DNA from: Bryobacteraceae bacterium
Lineage (GTDB): Bacteria > Acidobacteriota > Terriglobia > Bryobacterales > Bryobacteraceae
NCBI GenBank assembly: GCA_030041495.1
Contig: JASHNT010000085.1
Location: 1-61,237 of the forward strand
Direction: 5' to 3'
Length of the DNA: 61,237 nt
The notes under the pieces were generated by a model. The model saw only the letters and a list, made by a program, of their open reading frames with translations. It was not told the DNA's origin and did not search any database. Shown here piece by piece: positions 18,266 through 27,207 of the stretch (positions are counted from its first letter, which is position 1; every line of letters begins with the position of its first letter). Made by a program: the position numbers and the translations under genes.

Positions 18266-19495
18266 ATGGATTCCTCCCGCCGCAACTTTATCGGAAAGGT
18301 GGCCACCGGACTAGCCGGAACCCTGGCCGCCGGGCCGGCTGAGGCGCTGGCCGCGGTGAATCGCGTGCGGGTGGGCGTGATTGGCGCGGGGGACCGGGGC
18401 ATGGAGCTGGTCAGCCAAATCCGCGTATGCCCCAACACGGACATCGCCGCTTTTGCCGATATTTACTCCCGGAATTTGGAGCGGGCGCAGCGCGCGATCC
18501 CGGGCGCTGCGGGCTACGCCGATTACCGGCGATTGCTGGACGACCGCTCGATCGATGCGGTGGTGATCGCCACTCCTCCGCACTTGCATGCGGCGCAGTT
18601 CGTCGATGCGTTGGACGCGGGCAAGCACGTGTACATCGAGAAGGTGATGGCGTTCAACCTGGACCACGCCAAGCGCATGCGCACGGCGTACCAGAAGCAC
18701 GGGAAGCTGACCGTGCAGGTGGGGCATCAGGCGTGCTCCGCCGGGCACATCGCCGACGTGCGCCAATTCCTCTCTGACCCTGAGCGGATGGGCCGGGTCA
18801 CGGCGGTCACCATGCAGATGCATCGCAACACGCCGGTGGGCAAGCCGCAATGGGCGCGGCCCGCGCTGCTCACGCCGGACGTGAATCCTGGCAACGTGGC
18901 GTGGGAGGAGTTTTTGGGCCGGGATCTCTCGGGCAACGGGGTCAAGCCCTTCGATCCGCAGCGTTTCATTCACTGGCGCTATTTCTGGGACACCTCCGGC
19001 GGCGGTGTTTTCGAGGGCATGAGCCAGCAGTTGGCGTTTTGGTACAAGGCTCTGGGCTTGCACATTCCGCGCGCCGCGTCGATGGAAGGCGGGATCTATC
19101 TGTGGAAGGACGGACGCGAAGCCCCAGACACGGCCAGCGTCACCGTGCAGCAACCAGAGGAGATCCTGATCAACTGGGTTTCGGGATTCGGAAACAACCA
19201 GCTCGGGGTGAGCGAAGACGTGCTGGGCACCCACGGTTCCATTTCACGCGCCGCGCAGGTGCGTTACCTTCCGCAAAAGGTGAACCGGCCCTCCGCGGGA
19301 GAGATGGTGGGCCGCGCCGCGCACTCGCCGCACGCGCACATGGCGAATTTTATCGACTGCATCCGCACCGGCCAGGAGCCAAATTGCCCGTTCGATTTGG
19401 GATTCCGCGTGTCGGTGGCGTGCCGCATGGCGGTGGATAGCTACCGTCTGGGGCGCACTCTGCGCTGGGACGCGGCGCGGGAAGAGATCGTCTAA
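18266..19495 (+). CDS. Tat-exported Gfo/Idh/MocA-family oxidoreductase
   Basis: 409-residue NAD(P)-dependent sugar or cyclitol oxidoreductase. The N-terminus [27 protein letters not shown] is a twin-arginine signal, so the folded cofactor-bound enzyme is probably exported. The Rossmann motif [17 protein letters not shown] is followed by the Gfo/Idh hallmark [14 protein letters not shown] in place of the common EKP. The C-terminal half carries [27 protein letters not shown] and a final [17 protein letters not shown], features of the large Tat-exported Gfo/Idh clade abundant in Acidobacteria and Planctomycetes. No neighbouring sugar pathway is apparent. Substrate unknown. Confidence 0.9.
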   Translation: MDSSRRNFIGKVATGLAGTLAAGPAEALAAVNRVRVGVIGAGDRGMELVSQIRVCPNTDIAAFADIYSRNLERAQRAIPGAAGYADYRRLLDDRSIDAVVIATPPHLHAAQFVDALDAGKHVYIEKVMAFNLDHAKRMRTAYQKHGKLTVQVGHQACSAGHIADVRQFLSDPERMGRVTAVTMQMHRNTPVGKPQWARPALLTPDVNPGNVAWEEFLGRDLSGNGVKPFDPQRFIHWRYFWDTSGGGVFEGMSQQLAFWYKALGLHIPRAASMEGGIYLWKDGREAPDTASVTVQQPEEILINWVSGFGNNQLGVSEDVLGTHGSISRAAQVRYLPQKVNRPSAGEMVGRAAHSPHAHMANFIDCIRTGQEPNCPFDLGFRVSVACRMAVDSYRLGRTLRWDAAREEIV

Positions 19496-19505
19496 CGACA
19501 TCCGA

Positions 19506-20651
19506 ATGGATTTCGGTTTCACCGAGGACCAAAGGCAGCTTCGCCATACCGTTCGCGAGTTCTGCGAGGCCGAAATCAAGCCGCATGTCATGGAGTGGGA
19601 CGAGGCGCAGACGTTTCCCACGGCTGTTTTTCGCGAGCTCGGCCAGCTTGGTGTTCTGGGCGCGATTTTTCCGGAGGAGTTTGGCGGCTCCGGCTACAGC
19701 TACGTCGACTACTCAATCGTGATGGAGGAACTGGCGCGCGTCGATCCCTCGATAGCGCTGAGCGTCGCCGCACATGTTTCGCTGTGCGCCAATCACATTT
19801 ACACCGCTGGTAGCCAGGAGCAAAAGCGCCGCTATATTCCCAAGCTCGCCTCTGGCGAATGGATCGGCTCATGGTCCTTGACCGAGCCGGAATCGGGATC
19901 GGACGCGGCTCAGGCGCGAGCTTCCGCTGTTCGCGACGGAGATTGCTGGGTGCTGAACGGAGTCAAAACGTTCACCACCAATGCTCACGTGGCTGAGGTC
20001 GGCGTGGTAATGGCCGTGACGGACCGCTCGGCATCGGCGCACGGGATCTCGGCGTTTATCATCGAGCGAGGCACTCCGGGATACAGCTTCGGAAAGAAAG
20101 AAAACAAGCTAGGGATGCGGTGTTCGCCCACTGGCGACGTTATCCTCACCAACTGCCGGGTTCCCGATTTGAAATTGTGCGGCAAGGTGGGCGAAGGGTT
20201 CGTCGATGCTCTGCGGATTCTGGATGGGGGTAGAATTTCGATTGCCGCTCTGGCCCTCGGCGTGGCGCAGGGGGCCTATGAGGCGGCGCTCGCCTATTCC
20301 AAGCAGCGCAAACAATTCAGCCGCTTTATTTCCGAATTTCAGGCGATTCAGAATAAATTGGCGGACATGGCTACGAATATCGACGCCGCGCGACTGCTGA
20401 CTCAGAGAGCCGCGTGGCTCAAGGATACGGGAGCAAGCGTCAATAAGGAATCGTCGATGGCCAAGCTGTTCGCCTCCGAGACTGCGGTGCGCGTGTCCAA
20501 TGAGGCGGTGCAGATCCACGGCGGCTACGGGTTCACTAAAGATTATCCGGTGGAGAAATTCTTCCGGGACTCGAAGCTTTGCACCATTGGCGAGGGCACC
20601 AGCGAAATCCAACGGCTGGTGATCGCGCGGCAGTTGCTGAAGAGCCAGTGA
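19506..20651 (+). CDS. Acyl-CoA dehydrogenase
   Basis: 381-residue FAD-dependent acyl-CoA dehydrogenase that introduces the C2-C3 double bond in fatty or branched-chain acyl-CoA. The family's three regions are clear: an N-terminal helical domain ([20 protein letters not shown]), a middle beta-domain ([19 protein letters not shown]), and a C-terminal helical domain with [20 protein letters not shown]. The catalytic glutamate is in [18 protein letters not shown]. It ends ten bases before the MeaB-epimerase fusion gene, so a role in branched-chain amino acid or odd-chain breakdown feeding propionyl/methylmalonyl-CoA is plausible. The chain-length class cannot be fixed from motifs. Confidence 0.93.
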   Translation: MDFGFTEDQRQLRHTVREFCEAEIKPHVMEWDEAQTFPTAVFRELGQLGVLGAIFPEEFGGSGYSYVDYSIVMEELARVDPSIALSVAAHVSLCANHIYTAGSQEQKRRYIPKLASGEWIGSWSLTEPESGSDAAQARASAVRDGDCWVLNGVKTFTTNAHVAEVGVVMAVTDRSASAHGISAFIIERGTPGYSFGKKENKLGMRCSPTGDVILTNCRVPDLKLCGKVGEGFVDALRILDGGRISIAALALGVAQGAYEAALAYSKQRKQFSRFISEFQAIQNKLADMATNIDAARLLTQRAAWLKDTGASVNKESSMAKLFASETAVRVSNEAVQIHGGYGFTKDYPVEKFFRDSKLCTIGEGTSEIQRLVIARQLLKSQ

Positions 20652-20661
20652 GGCGCCGCGC

Positions 20662-21825
20662 GTGACTGAGCCCTCTTTTAGGGAAACGATCGACCGCATC
20701 CTCGCCCGCGATCCCCGCGCGCTGGCCCGCGCAGCGACGTGGATCGAGAACAGGCGGCCGGAGGCAAAGGCGCTGCTCAAGGAGCTCCCGCCGCACGAGG
20801 GGCGTGCCGTGGTGCTCGGCGTCACCGGAGCTCCAGGGACCGGCAAGAGCACTTTGTGCAACGCTCTGATCCGCGAGCTGCGGGCGCAAGCCAAGACTGT
20901 CGCGATCGTCGCCGTGGACCCCAGCAGCCCTTACACCGGCGGAGCTCTGCTCGGCGATCGCGTCCGCATGCAGCAGCATCATGCCGACCCCGGCGTGTTC
21001 ATTCGCTCTATGGCCACGCGCGGTGCCGCCGGCGGAGTCGCGCGAGCCACGAAAGAAACGGCCTTGCTGCTGGATGCGGCCGGCTTCGACGTCGTGATCA
21101 TCGAAACGGTCGGAGTGGGGCAGGACGAAGTGGAGATCGCGCGGCTGGCCGACGTCACGCTGCTGGTGCTGACTCCCGGCTCGGGCGACGAGGTGCAAGC
21201 GATCAAAGCGGGTATTATGGAGATCGCTCAAGTACTCGTCATTAATAAAGCGGATTTACCAGGGGCTGAGAAGCTGGAGCACGAATTAAATGCCTCCTTG
21301 GGGCTGGCGCATGGATACAAACCGGTTATTATCCGCACCGTTGCGAGCGAAGGGCAGGGGATCGCGGAACTGCTGAGCGCTGCTGAAAAAGCGCGCGGGG
21401 ACGCCGGCCGCGGTGCGCTGCCCCGCCGTGCTGAGGTCTCCATCGATCACCTGGGCATCGCCGTGCGTTCGATCGAACAAGCTCTCGGGTTTTATGAACG
21501 CCAGCTTGGATTGAAGATTGCCATGCGCGAGACGGTTGCGCAGGAAAAAGTTCACGTCGCGATGCTGCCCCTGGAGGGTTCGCGGATCGAGTTGTTGGAG
21601 CCGACGGAAGCGGAATCGCCGGTCGGAAAATTTCTGGCCAAGCGCGGCGAGGGGCTGCATCACGTCGCGCTGAAAGTGCCCGACTTGAATGCGGCCGTGG
21701 AGCGGCTGCGTGCGGCGGGAGCGAAGCTGTTGAACGAGCCTCGCATGGGCGCCGGAGGCCACCTCTACGTGTTCGTGCACCCTGCTTCCTCCGGCGGCGT
21801 CTTATTGGAACTGATACAAGCATGA
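20662..21825 (+). CDS. Fusion: MeaB-type GTPase + methylmalonyl-CoA epimerase
   Basis: 387 residues combining two methylmalonyl-CoA pathway activities. Residues ~1-245 are a MeaB/ArgK G3E GTPase, the chaperone of B12-dependent methylmalonyl-CoA mutase: P-loop GAPGTGKST (56-64), VDPSSPYTGGALLGDR, ETVGVGQDE switch II, NKAD (195-198). Residues ~258-387 are a vicinal-oxygen-chelate epimerase (VSIDHLGIAVRSIEQALGFYE; GLHHVALKVPD; GGVLLELIQ), with His263, His333/334 and Glu383 as candidate metal ligands. Stand-alone MeaB is ~330 residues and ends in a helical dimerisation arm; that arm is absent and the epimerase takes its place. Start is GTG at 20662. It overlaps mtnP by four bases. The mutase itself is not in the window. 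Confidence 0.92.
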   Translation: MTEPSFRETIDRILARDPRALARAATWIENRRPEAKALLKELPPHEGRAVVLGVTGAPGTGKSTLCNALIRELRAQAKTVAIVAVDPSSPYTGGALLGDRVRMQQHHADPGVFIRSMATRGAAGGVARATKETALLLDAAGFDVVIIETVGVGQDEVEIARLADVTLLVLTPGSGDEVQAIKAGIMEIAQVLVINKADLPGAEKLEHELNASLGLAHGYKPVIIRTVASEGQGIAELLSAAEKARGDAGRGALPRRAEVSIDHLGIAVRSIEQALGFYERQLGLKIAMRETVAQEKVHVAMLPLEGSRIELLEPTEAESPVGKFLAKRGEGLHHVALKVPDLNAAVERLRAAGAKLLNEPRMGAGGHLYVFVHPASSGGVLLELIQA

Positions 21826-22679
21826 AACCAAAAATCGGAATTATCGGCGGCAGCGGGCTGTATTCGATGCCGGGATTTGAAGCGCAGGAAGAGCGCGCGG
21901 TGACGACTCCCTTCGGCGAGCCCTCGGACAAATTTGTGGTGGGGCGGCTGGCAGGTAAGGAAGTCGCCTTTCTCGCGCGGCATGGGCGAGGGCACCGCAT
22001 CTCGCCCTCCGAGTTGAATTTTCGAGCCAATATCTGGGCCATGAGGTCGCTCGGCGTGGAGCGGATTTTGTCGCTGAGCGCGGTGGGGTCGCTCAAGGAG
22101 GAACACAAGCCGCTGGACTTCGTGATTCCGGATCAATTCGTGGACCGCACGCGCGGGCGCGTCTCGACATTTTTCGGTGAAGGCTTGGTCGCGCACATTA
22201 GCTTCGCGCATCCCATCTGCCCACAACTGGCTCAGGTCGCCTATCGCGCCGCCGGCGAAGCCGGCGTTCAGGCAAAGCTGGGCGGGACCTATCTGTGCAT
22301 GGAAGGCCCGGCGTTTTCGACGCTGGCCGAATCGAATCTGTACCGGAGCTGGGGCATGGACGTCATCGGCATGACCAATCTGCAAGAGGCCAAGCTCGCA
22401 CGCGAAGCCGAAATGTGTTACGTGACCATCGCCATGGTGACGGATTACGATTGCTGGCATCCGGATCATGATGCGGTGACCGTGAATGACATCATCCGGG
22501 TGCTCACTAGGAACGCCGAAAATGCCGCGACGCTGATCGCGGCGGCGGTGCGGTCGATGCCCGACGCCCGCGAGTGCAAATGCGACTCGGCGCTTTCGCA
22601 TGCGCTGATCACGGATCGGAAAGCGATTCCGGAGCCGACTCGCAAGAAGCTGGAGCTGCTGATTGGGAAGTATCTGTAA
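21822..22679 (+). CDS. mtnP: S-methyl-5'-thioadenosine phosphorylase
   Basis: 285-residue purine nucleoside phosphorylase-fold enzyme that phosphorolyses methylthioadenosine to adenine and methylthioribose 1-phosphate (methionine salvage). The N-terminus has IGIIGGSGLYSMPGF; ARHGRGHRISPSELNFRANIWAMRSLGVERILSLSAVGSL is the phosphate and ribose site region, and TYLCMEGPAFSTLAESNLYRSWGMDVIGMTNLQEAKLAREAEMCY covers the substrate site. Asp in VTDYDCWH favours adenine-type bases (MtnP rather than guanosine-type PNP). It is translationally coupled to the upstream MeaB-epimerase fusion by an ATGA overlap, and the following gene overlaps its 3' end. No other salvage gene is nearby. Confidence 0.93.
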   Translation: MKPKIGIIGGSGLYSMPGFEAQEERAVTTPFGEPSDKFVVGRLAGKEVAFLARHGRGHRISPSELNFRANIWAMRSLGVERILSLSAVGSLKEEHKPLDFVIPDQFVDRTRGRVSTFFGEGLVAHISFAHPICPQLAQVAYRAAGEAGVQAKLGGTYLCMEGPAFSTLAESNLYRSWGMDVIGMTNLQEAKLAREAEMCYVTIAMVTDYDCWHPDHDAVTVNDIIRVLTRNAENAATLIAAAVRSMPDARECKCDSALSHALITDRKAIPEPTRKKLELLIGKYL

Positions 22680-23799
22680 GCCGGAGAGCATCTGTAGCCA
22701 GCTTCTCGACTGCTGTCTCAGCGGAGAGCCGTGGACTGAAGAGATGCTGCGGGCCGTGCTCGACATCGATGAAGGCCGCGCATTCCTGTCGATCGTGGTC
22801 GAGCGCCTGGGAGACCTGTTCGAGCCGCGCTTGTGCGACGTTTATGCAGAGCTGTTCACGCAGGCGATCCGGATTGTGTATCCGGAATTGATTCCTCGCA
22901 TCCGGCGAGCTGCCGTGCCGGGCGAAGCGCCGTCCTCCGCGGACCGCGTCTATATCCTCTCACGCGTCACGCTCGGCGCAGATATCGCCGTGACCAGCGT
23001 GCTGTTGGACGCCGCGAAGAAGCATTGGCCTGGCGCTGAAATCTGCTTCGCCGGACCGCGAAAGAATTTCGAGCTGTTTGAAGCCGATCCGCGTATCCGC
23101 CACGTCCCCACGCCGTACCCGCGGTCGAGCTCCCTGCGCGACCGGCTGGAGGCTTCGGCGGCTCTGGAGTTTACCGATGGCATCGTGATCGATCCGGATT
23201 CACGGCTCACGCAGCTCGGCCTGATCCGCGTGTGCGACGACGAACGTTACTTCTTCTTCGATAGCCGTGGCTACGGCGGCGCCGAGTTGGATCGCCTACC
23301 GGACGTGGCGGCGCGATGGGTTCGCGAGATTCTCCGGGTGGAAAGCGCCGGGCCGTATATCGCGCCCTTGCCCGTCGAAGGCCCGCCGGCCGATGTCACC
23401 GTGAGCCTCGGTGTCGGCGAAAACGCAAGCAAGCGGCTTAGCGGCGACTTCGAGCGCCAATTGCTTCGCCTGCTGGCTGAGACCGGGGCATCCGTGTTGG
23501 TGGACAAGGGTGCGGGGGAGGAAGAGCGGGCGCGCGTGGAAGGCGCGTTGCAGCCCGGCATGCGCACGCATGAAGGAGCCTTCGCGCCGTTCGCGGCGGA
23601 GATCGCGCGCAGTAAATTGTTCGTCGGCTACGATTCGGCGGGGGGCCATGCCGCGTCTGCGTGCGGAGTGCGGCTGATCAGCATCGCCAACGGATTCGCC
23701 AGCGAACGGATGCTGGAGCGCTGGCGGCCGAATGGCGTCGTGATTCGCGGGGATTCGCCCGATGTGCTGGGAGCCGTTCTCCGGGCGCTTCTTCAATGA
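22663..23799 (+). CDS. GT9-like (heptosyltransferase-fold) protein
   Basis: 378 residues of uncertain function. After ~90 residues that look helical (WTEEMLRAVLDIDEGRAFLSIVVERL...), the remainder resembles ADP-heptose:LPS heptosyltransferases. It has a first Rossmann half (RVYILSRVTLGADIAVTSVLLDAAKKHWPGAEICFAGPRKNFELFE) and a second half with VTVSLGVGENASKRLSGDFERQLLRLLAETGASVLVDKG and a C-terminal KLFVGYDSAGGHAASACGVRLISI, like the family's nucleotide-sugar loop. The start is unsure: TTG 22663 overlaps mtnP by 17 bases, and the first in-frame ATG is at 22744. Expression is probably coupled to mtnP. It could be a glycosyltransferase of unusual acceptor or a non-catalytic relative. Confidence 0.65.
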   Translation: MGSICKPESICSQLLDCCLSGEPWTEEMLRAVLDIDEGRAFLSIVVERLGDLFEPRLCDVYAELFTQAIRIVYPELIPRIRRAAVPGEAPSSADRVYILSRVTLGADIAVTSVLLDAAKKHWPGAEICFAGPRKNFELFEADPRIRHVPTPYPRSSSLRDRLEASAALEFTDGIVIDPDSRLTQLGLIRVCDDERYFFFDSRGYGGAELDRLPDVAARWVREILRVESAGPYIAPLPVEGPPADVTVSLGVGENASKRLSGDFERQLLRLLAETGASVLVDKGAGEEERARVEGALQPGMRTHEGAFAPFAAEIARSKLFVGYDSAGGHAASACGVRLISIANGFASERMLERWRPNGVVIRGDSPDVLGAVLRALLQ

Positions 23800-23803
23800 G
23801 TCC

Positions 23804-24538
23804 TCACATGTACATTCCGCCGTTGACGTCCAGCACGTGGCCGGTGATGTAGCCGGCTTCTTCGCTCGCCAGAAAACGCACCGCGGCGGCTATGTCTTCA
23901 CTTTTGCCGAAACGGCGTAGAGGAATGTGGTTCAGCATGTTGTCCTTTGTTTCGGCCGAAAGACTCGCGGTCATGTCGGTCTCGATGAATCCGGGCGCGA
24001 CGGCGTTGACGGTGATGTTGCGGCTGGCCATCTCCTGCGCCAGAGTCTTGGTCAGGCCGATCAGTCCGGCCTTCGACGCGACGTAGTTGGCCTGGCCGGG
24101 ATTGCCCGCCTCGGCGACCACCGAGGAAACATTGATGATGCGTCCCCATCGTTCGCGCATCATGCCATGCAGGACCTGTTGGGCGGCGATGAAAGCGCCC
24201 GTCAGATTGGTGGCGATAACGGCGTCCCAATCGTCCTTCTTCATGCGCAGGGCGAGGCCGTCGCGTGTGATGCCGGCATTGTTGACCAGAATATCGATGC
24301 GCCCGAACTCCTCGGCCGCGGTCGCGAACGCCTGCTTAATCGACTCAGCCGAGCTCATATCGATGGGCACGGCAAAAGCTTCAGCGCCGGTCGAGCGAAT
24401 TTCGGATGCGGTCTCTTCCAGGCGCGTAAGATCGCGGGCGGCAATGGCCACTCGCGCGCCCGCCTGCGCGAGCGCGATGGCGCAGGCTCTTCCAATTCCC
24501 CGGCTGCCGCCGGTGACAAACGCTGTCCTTGTTGGCAT
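23804..24538 (-). CDS. fabG: 3-oxoacyl-ACP reductase (SDR)
   Basis: 244-residue NADPH-dependent reductase of fatty acid synthesis. Cofactor motif FVTGGSRGIGRACAIALAQAG (glycines at 10-16), NNAG at 87-90, and a catalytic triad from NVSSVVAEAGNPGQANYVASK (Ser138/139, Tyr152, Lys156). The C-terminal APGFIETDMTASL and ITGHVLDVNGGMYM are typical of FabG. I start at ATG 24538; the frame is open upstream but runs into the divergent ubiD gene. Only 44 bases separate the two divergent starts, so their promoters must overlap. Without acyl carrier protein genes nearby, it could serve another 3-oxoacyl substrate. Confidence 0.92.
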   Translation of the reverse strand: MPTRTAFVTGGSRGIGRACAIALAQAGARVAIAARDLTRLEETASEIRSTGAEAFAVPIDMSSAESIKQAFATAAEEFGRIDILVNNAGITRDGLALRMKKDDWDAVIATNLTGAFIAAQQVLHGMMRERWGRIINVSSVVAEAGNPGQANYVASKAGLIGLTKTLAQEMASRNITVNAVAPGFIETDMTASLSAETKDNMLNHIPLRRFGKSEDIAAAVRFLASEEAGYITGHVLDVNGGMYM

Positions 24539-24582
24539 ACGATTAATGATAGTGAAAACGCCAGCTTTGTCCCATACGCAAC

Positions 24583-26031
24583 ATGCCCTATGACGACTTG
24601 CGTGACTTCGTGCGTGCTCTAGAGAAGCAGGGCGAGCTGAAGCGCGTTCCGTTTGAAGTCGATCCACACCTAGAAATCACCGAATTTGCCGACCGCAGCG
24701 TCAAGCATGGCGGCCCGGCGTTCTTATTCGAAAAGCCCAAGGGCTCGGACGTTCCGGTGCTGATCAACGCCTTGGCCAGCGCGGCCCGGATGGAGCTGGC
24801 ACTCGAAGCAACGCCGGATGAAGTCGCGGGACGCATCGCGGAGTTGATCGAGATGCGTAAGCCGGAAGGCTTGATGGGCAAGCTGAAAATGCTGCCCAAG
24901 CTGGCGGATCTGGCGTCCGTTTTTCCGAAGACCGTAAGCTCCGGGCCGTGCAAGGACGTTATCGAGCGGCGCGATTATTCGCTCGATAAGTTTCCGATTC
25001 TGCACTGCTGGCCGCAGGACGGCGGTCGCTTCATCACCTTGCCCATGGTGTTTTCGCGCAATCCGGATACCGGCAAGCGTAATTGCGGCTGCTATCGATT
25101 GCAGGTTTTCGACGAGCGCACCACCGGCATGCATTGGCAGACGCACAAGCAGGGGGCGGAACATTATCGAAGGATGGCCGCTACGGGAAAGAGCTCACGG
25201 ATGGATGTTGCCGTGGCGATTGGCTCCGACCCTTGCACGATGTATTCGGCGATTCTACCCTTGCCGCCCGATCTGGATGAGATGATGCTGGCGGGATTTC
25301 TGCGCGGCAAAGCGGTGGAGATGGTGAAGTGCGAAACCTCCGATATCGAGGTCCCGGCGAATGCGGAAATCGTGCTGGAAGGCTACGTCGAGCTGGGCGA
25401 ACTTCGCCGCGAAGGTCCTTTCGGAGATCACACGGGATTTTATTCACTGGAAGACGATTACCCGGTGTTCCATCTCACCTGTGTCACGCATCGAAAGAAT
25501 CCGATCTACGCGACGACCATCGTTGGACCACCGCCCATGGAGGATTTCTACATGGGCAAGGCCATCGAACGCATCTTTCTGCCGCTGATGCGCCTGCAAC
25601 TGCCGGAAATCCGTGACGTGTCCATGCCGGCGGAAGGAATCTTTCACAACCTGATTCTGGTATCCATCCGCAAGTCTTATCCAGGCCAGGCTCGCAAAGT
25701 AATGCACGCGATCTGGGGCCTGGGCCAGGCGATGTTCTCCAAGTGCATCGTGGTGGTGGATGAAGACGTGAACGTGCAGGACGTGCGTGAAGTCGCCTGG
25801 AAGGCGCTGAACAATATCGATCCGGAGCGAGACATCCAGTTCGTCTTGGGGCCGGTCGATTCGCTGGACCACTCCAGCCGCCTTCCCAATTACGGCTCCA
25901 AGATGGGTGTCGACGCAACCAAGAAATGGCCCGGGGAGGGTTTCACTCGGCCTTGGCCCGACGTGATCCGTATGTCGGACCAGGTGCAGAAGCGGGTGGA
26001 CGAGCTGTGGAAGAAGGCCGGGCTGCGGTAA
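24583..26031 (+). CDS. UbiD-family prenylated-FMN decarboxylase
   Basis: 482-residue decarboxylase that uses prenylated FMN and Mn/K ions. In quinone synthesis it removes the carboxyl from a prenylated hydroxybenzoate or its menaquinone-pathway counterpart. Family motifs include FFEKPKGSD-like FLFEKPKGSDVPVLINAL near the N-terminus, GKRNCGCYRLQVFDERTTGMHWQTHKQGAEHY, VAVAIGSDPC, ELRREGPFGDHTGFYS (catalytic Glu of the E-R-E triad) and MPAEGIFHNLILVSIRKSYPGQARKVMHAIWG. Length fits UbiD (~490). The UbiX prenyltransferase that makes the cofactor is not in the window. A UbiA-family enzyme lies 5 kb downstream on the other strand but looks unrelated in pathway. Confidence 0.9.
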   Translation: MPYDDLRDFVRALEKQGELKRVPFEVDPHLEITEFADRSVKHGGPAFLFEKPKGSDVPVLINALASAARMELALEATPDEVAGRIAELIEMRKPEGLMGKLKMLPKLADLASVFPKTVSSGPCKDVIERRDYSLDKFPILHCWPQDGGRFITLPMVFSRNPDTGKRNCGCYRLQVFDERTTGMHWQTHKQGAEHYRRMAATGKSSRMDVAVAIGSDPCTMYSAILPLPPDLDEMMLAGFLRGKAVEMVKCETSDIEVPANAEIVLEGYVELGELRREGPFGDHTGFYSLEDDYPVFHLTCVTHRKNPIYATTIVGPPPMEDFYMGKAIERIFLPLMRLQLPEIRDVSMPAEGIFHNLILVSIRKSYPGQARKVMHAIWGLGQAMFSKCIVVVDEDVNVQDVREVAWKALNNIDPERDIQFVLGPVDSLDHSSRLPNYGSKMGVDATKKWPGEGFTRPWPDVIRMSDQVQKRVDELWKKAGLR

Positions 26032-26042
26032 AACCAGATTCG

Positions 26043-27059
26043 CTAAGCCTGAGCCGTGCGATTCTGGCTTCCCGGGAAAGAGTCGAGCTGCTGAATCAGT
26101 CCCTCGAGCGGCGGGGCAATCGGGAACAGTGCCCAGGTGGCCGAGATCGAGAGCATTACCGAGCGGTTGGAGAGTTCGAAATCGCGCTCGATTCTTGCGG
26201 GTAGCAGGAAGCGGAGTTGTTCGCGGACCTTTTCGATCCCTTCTGCGCGGTGGAGCAAAGTTAGGAACGCCGGTCCGCTCCAACGGAAGATTTGGTCGCT
26301 TGGCGGGAGACGGCTGCGGAGCTCTTCCAGGTAGGCCCTCAGAACGCGGTCCCCAAGTTCGTAGCCGAAACGGGAATTGAACAACATGACGCGGTCCACG
26401 ATAAACAGCCCGGCGTAAGGCGGCTTGCGGTTGAGCGCCCACTCCGCCAAGGCCGCTTGAGCGGCGGCGCGCGCGCGCAGACCGGTGGTGGGGTCGAGGA
26501 CCGGCCCGGTGCCGGCTGCAGAGATGCGCGTCTGGCTTTCTCGAAGCTCCTCTTGCAGACCGGCCATGGTGCGCGAAGCATCGGCCTTCTGCCGCTCAGC
26601 TTCGTTGCGAATGCTCTCCAGGCAATCCGCCAGACGAACCTTGAGCACGCGCACGTCCTCAATAGCAGACGTCCTTTCAAGCTGGCCTTCAATTTCGCGC
26701 AAGCGGATGACGGACTCCTGGCTTCCGGAGCCCAGCATCGCCACGGTTCGAGTAAGCATGGCGATCATATGGTGCAACTCCGCCCCTTGCATCCGGAGAT
26801 GGCGAGTGGTTCGTGAATTGTAGGCCTCCAGGGATTTCAGAATGGCGCCGACGCTCACCATCAGGTCCGCGGGAGACGGGATTCCCTCCACTACGTCCAT
26901 TTGTTCCTGCATCTCGCGGCGGAACGACTGGTAGTCCATCGGGTCGCCCTCGACAGCATGCAACGCGAAGCCTTGCATCAGGAGGCGGATTACCCGCATG
27001 AGGCTGCCGTCGTCGGATTCCGGCGCCGGTGCGCTCCAGAATTTGCGCAGCGAAATCAT
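26043..27059 (-). CDS. Degenerate GGDEF-domain protein
   Basis: 338 residues. The N-terminal ~190 are helical with a coiled-coil stretch (IRNEAERQKADASRTMAGLQEELRESQTRI). From DPTTGLRARAAAQAALAEW onward the sequence follows the diguanylate-cyclase fold: the D-x-T-G-L turn, the FNSRFGYELGDRVLRAYLEELRSRL helix and a final strand set. The signature loop that should read GG(D/E)EF reads WSGPAFL, and the metal-binding aspartate after the first strand is replaced (LFIVDRVMLFNSRFG). Cyclase activity is therefore unlikely; it may be a c-di-GMP- or GTP-sensing or purely structural relative. It converges on ubiD with an 11-base gap. Confidence 0.75.
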   Translation of the reverse strand: MISLRKFWSAPAPESDDGSLMRVIRLLMQGFALHAVEGDPMDYQSFRREMQEQMDVVEGIPSPADLMVSVGAILKSLEAYNSRTTRHLRMQGAELHHMIAMLTRTVAMLGSGSQESVIRLREIEGQLERTSAIEDVRVLKVRLADCLESIRNEAERQKADASRTMAGLQEELRESQTRISAAGTGPVLDPTTGLRARAAAQAALAEWALNRKPPYAGLFIVDRVMLFNSRFGYELGDRVLRAYLEELRSRLPPSDQIFRWSGPAFLTLLHRAEGIEKVREQLRFLLPARIERDFELSNRSVMLSISATWALFPIAPPLEGLIQQLDSFPGSQNRTAQA

Positions 27060-27128
27060 GGCTCTCTGCGAACAAAGTGTCCGCGACGGTGCGGGAATCT
27101 CAGCGGCTGCGGTAAAATGAACCCATAC

Positions 27129-27206
27129 GGCGGCTGTAGCTCAGCTGGTAGTAGCGCCAGATTGTGGTTCTGGATGTCGTGGGTTCGAATCCCACCAGCC
27201 GCCCCA
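27129..27206 (+). tRNA. tRNA-His (anticodon GTG)
   Basis: Complete cloverleaf. The acceptor stem GCGGCTG (27130-27136) pairs with CAGCCGC. The anticodon stem is CCAGA/TCTGG around the loop TTGTGGT with anticodon GTG, and the T-arm is GTGGG-TTCGAAT-CCCAC. A G precedes the stem at 27129 and faces discriminator C at 27203, which is the histidine-specific G-1:C73 identity pair, here genome-encoded. The CCA tail is also encoded (27204-27206). A plausible -10 box TAAAAT sits at 27113-27118. The D-arm is one base longer than the commonest form. Confidence 0.96.
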
Positions 27207-27207
27207 C

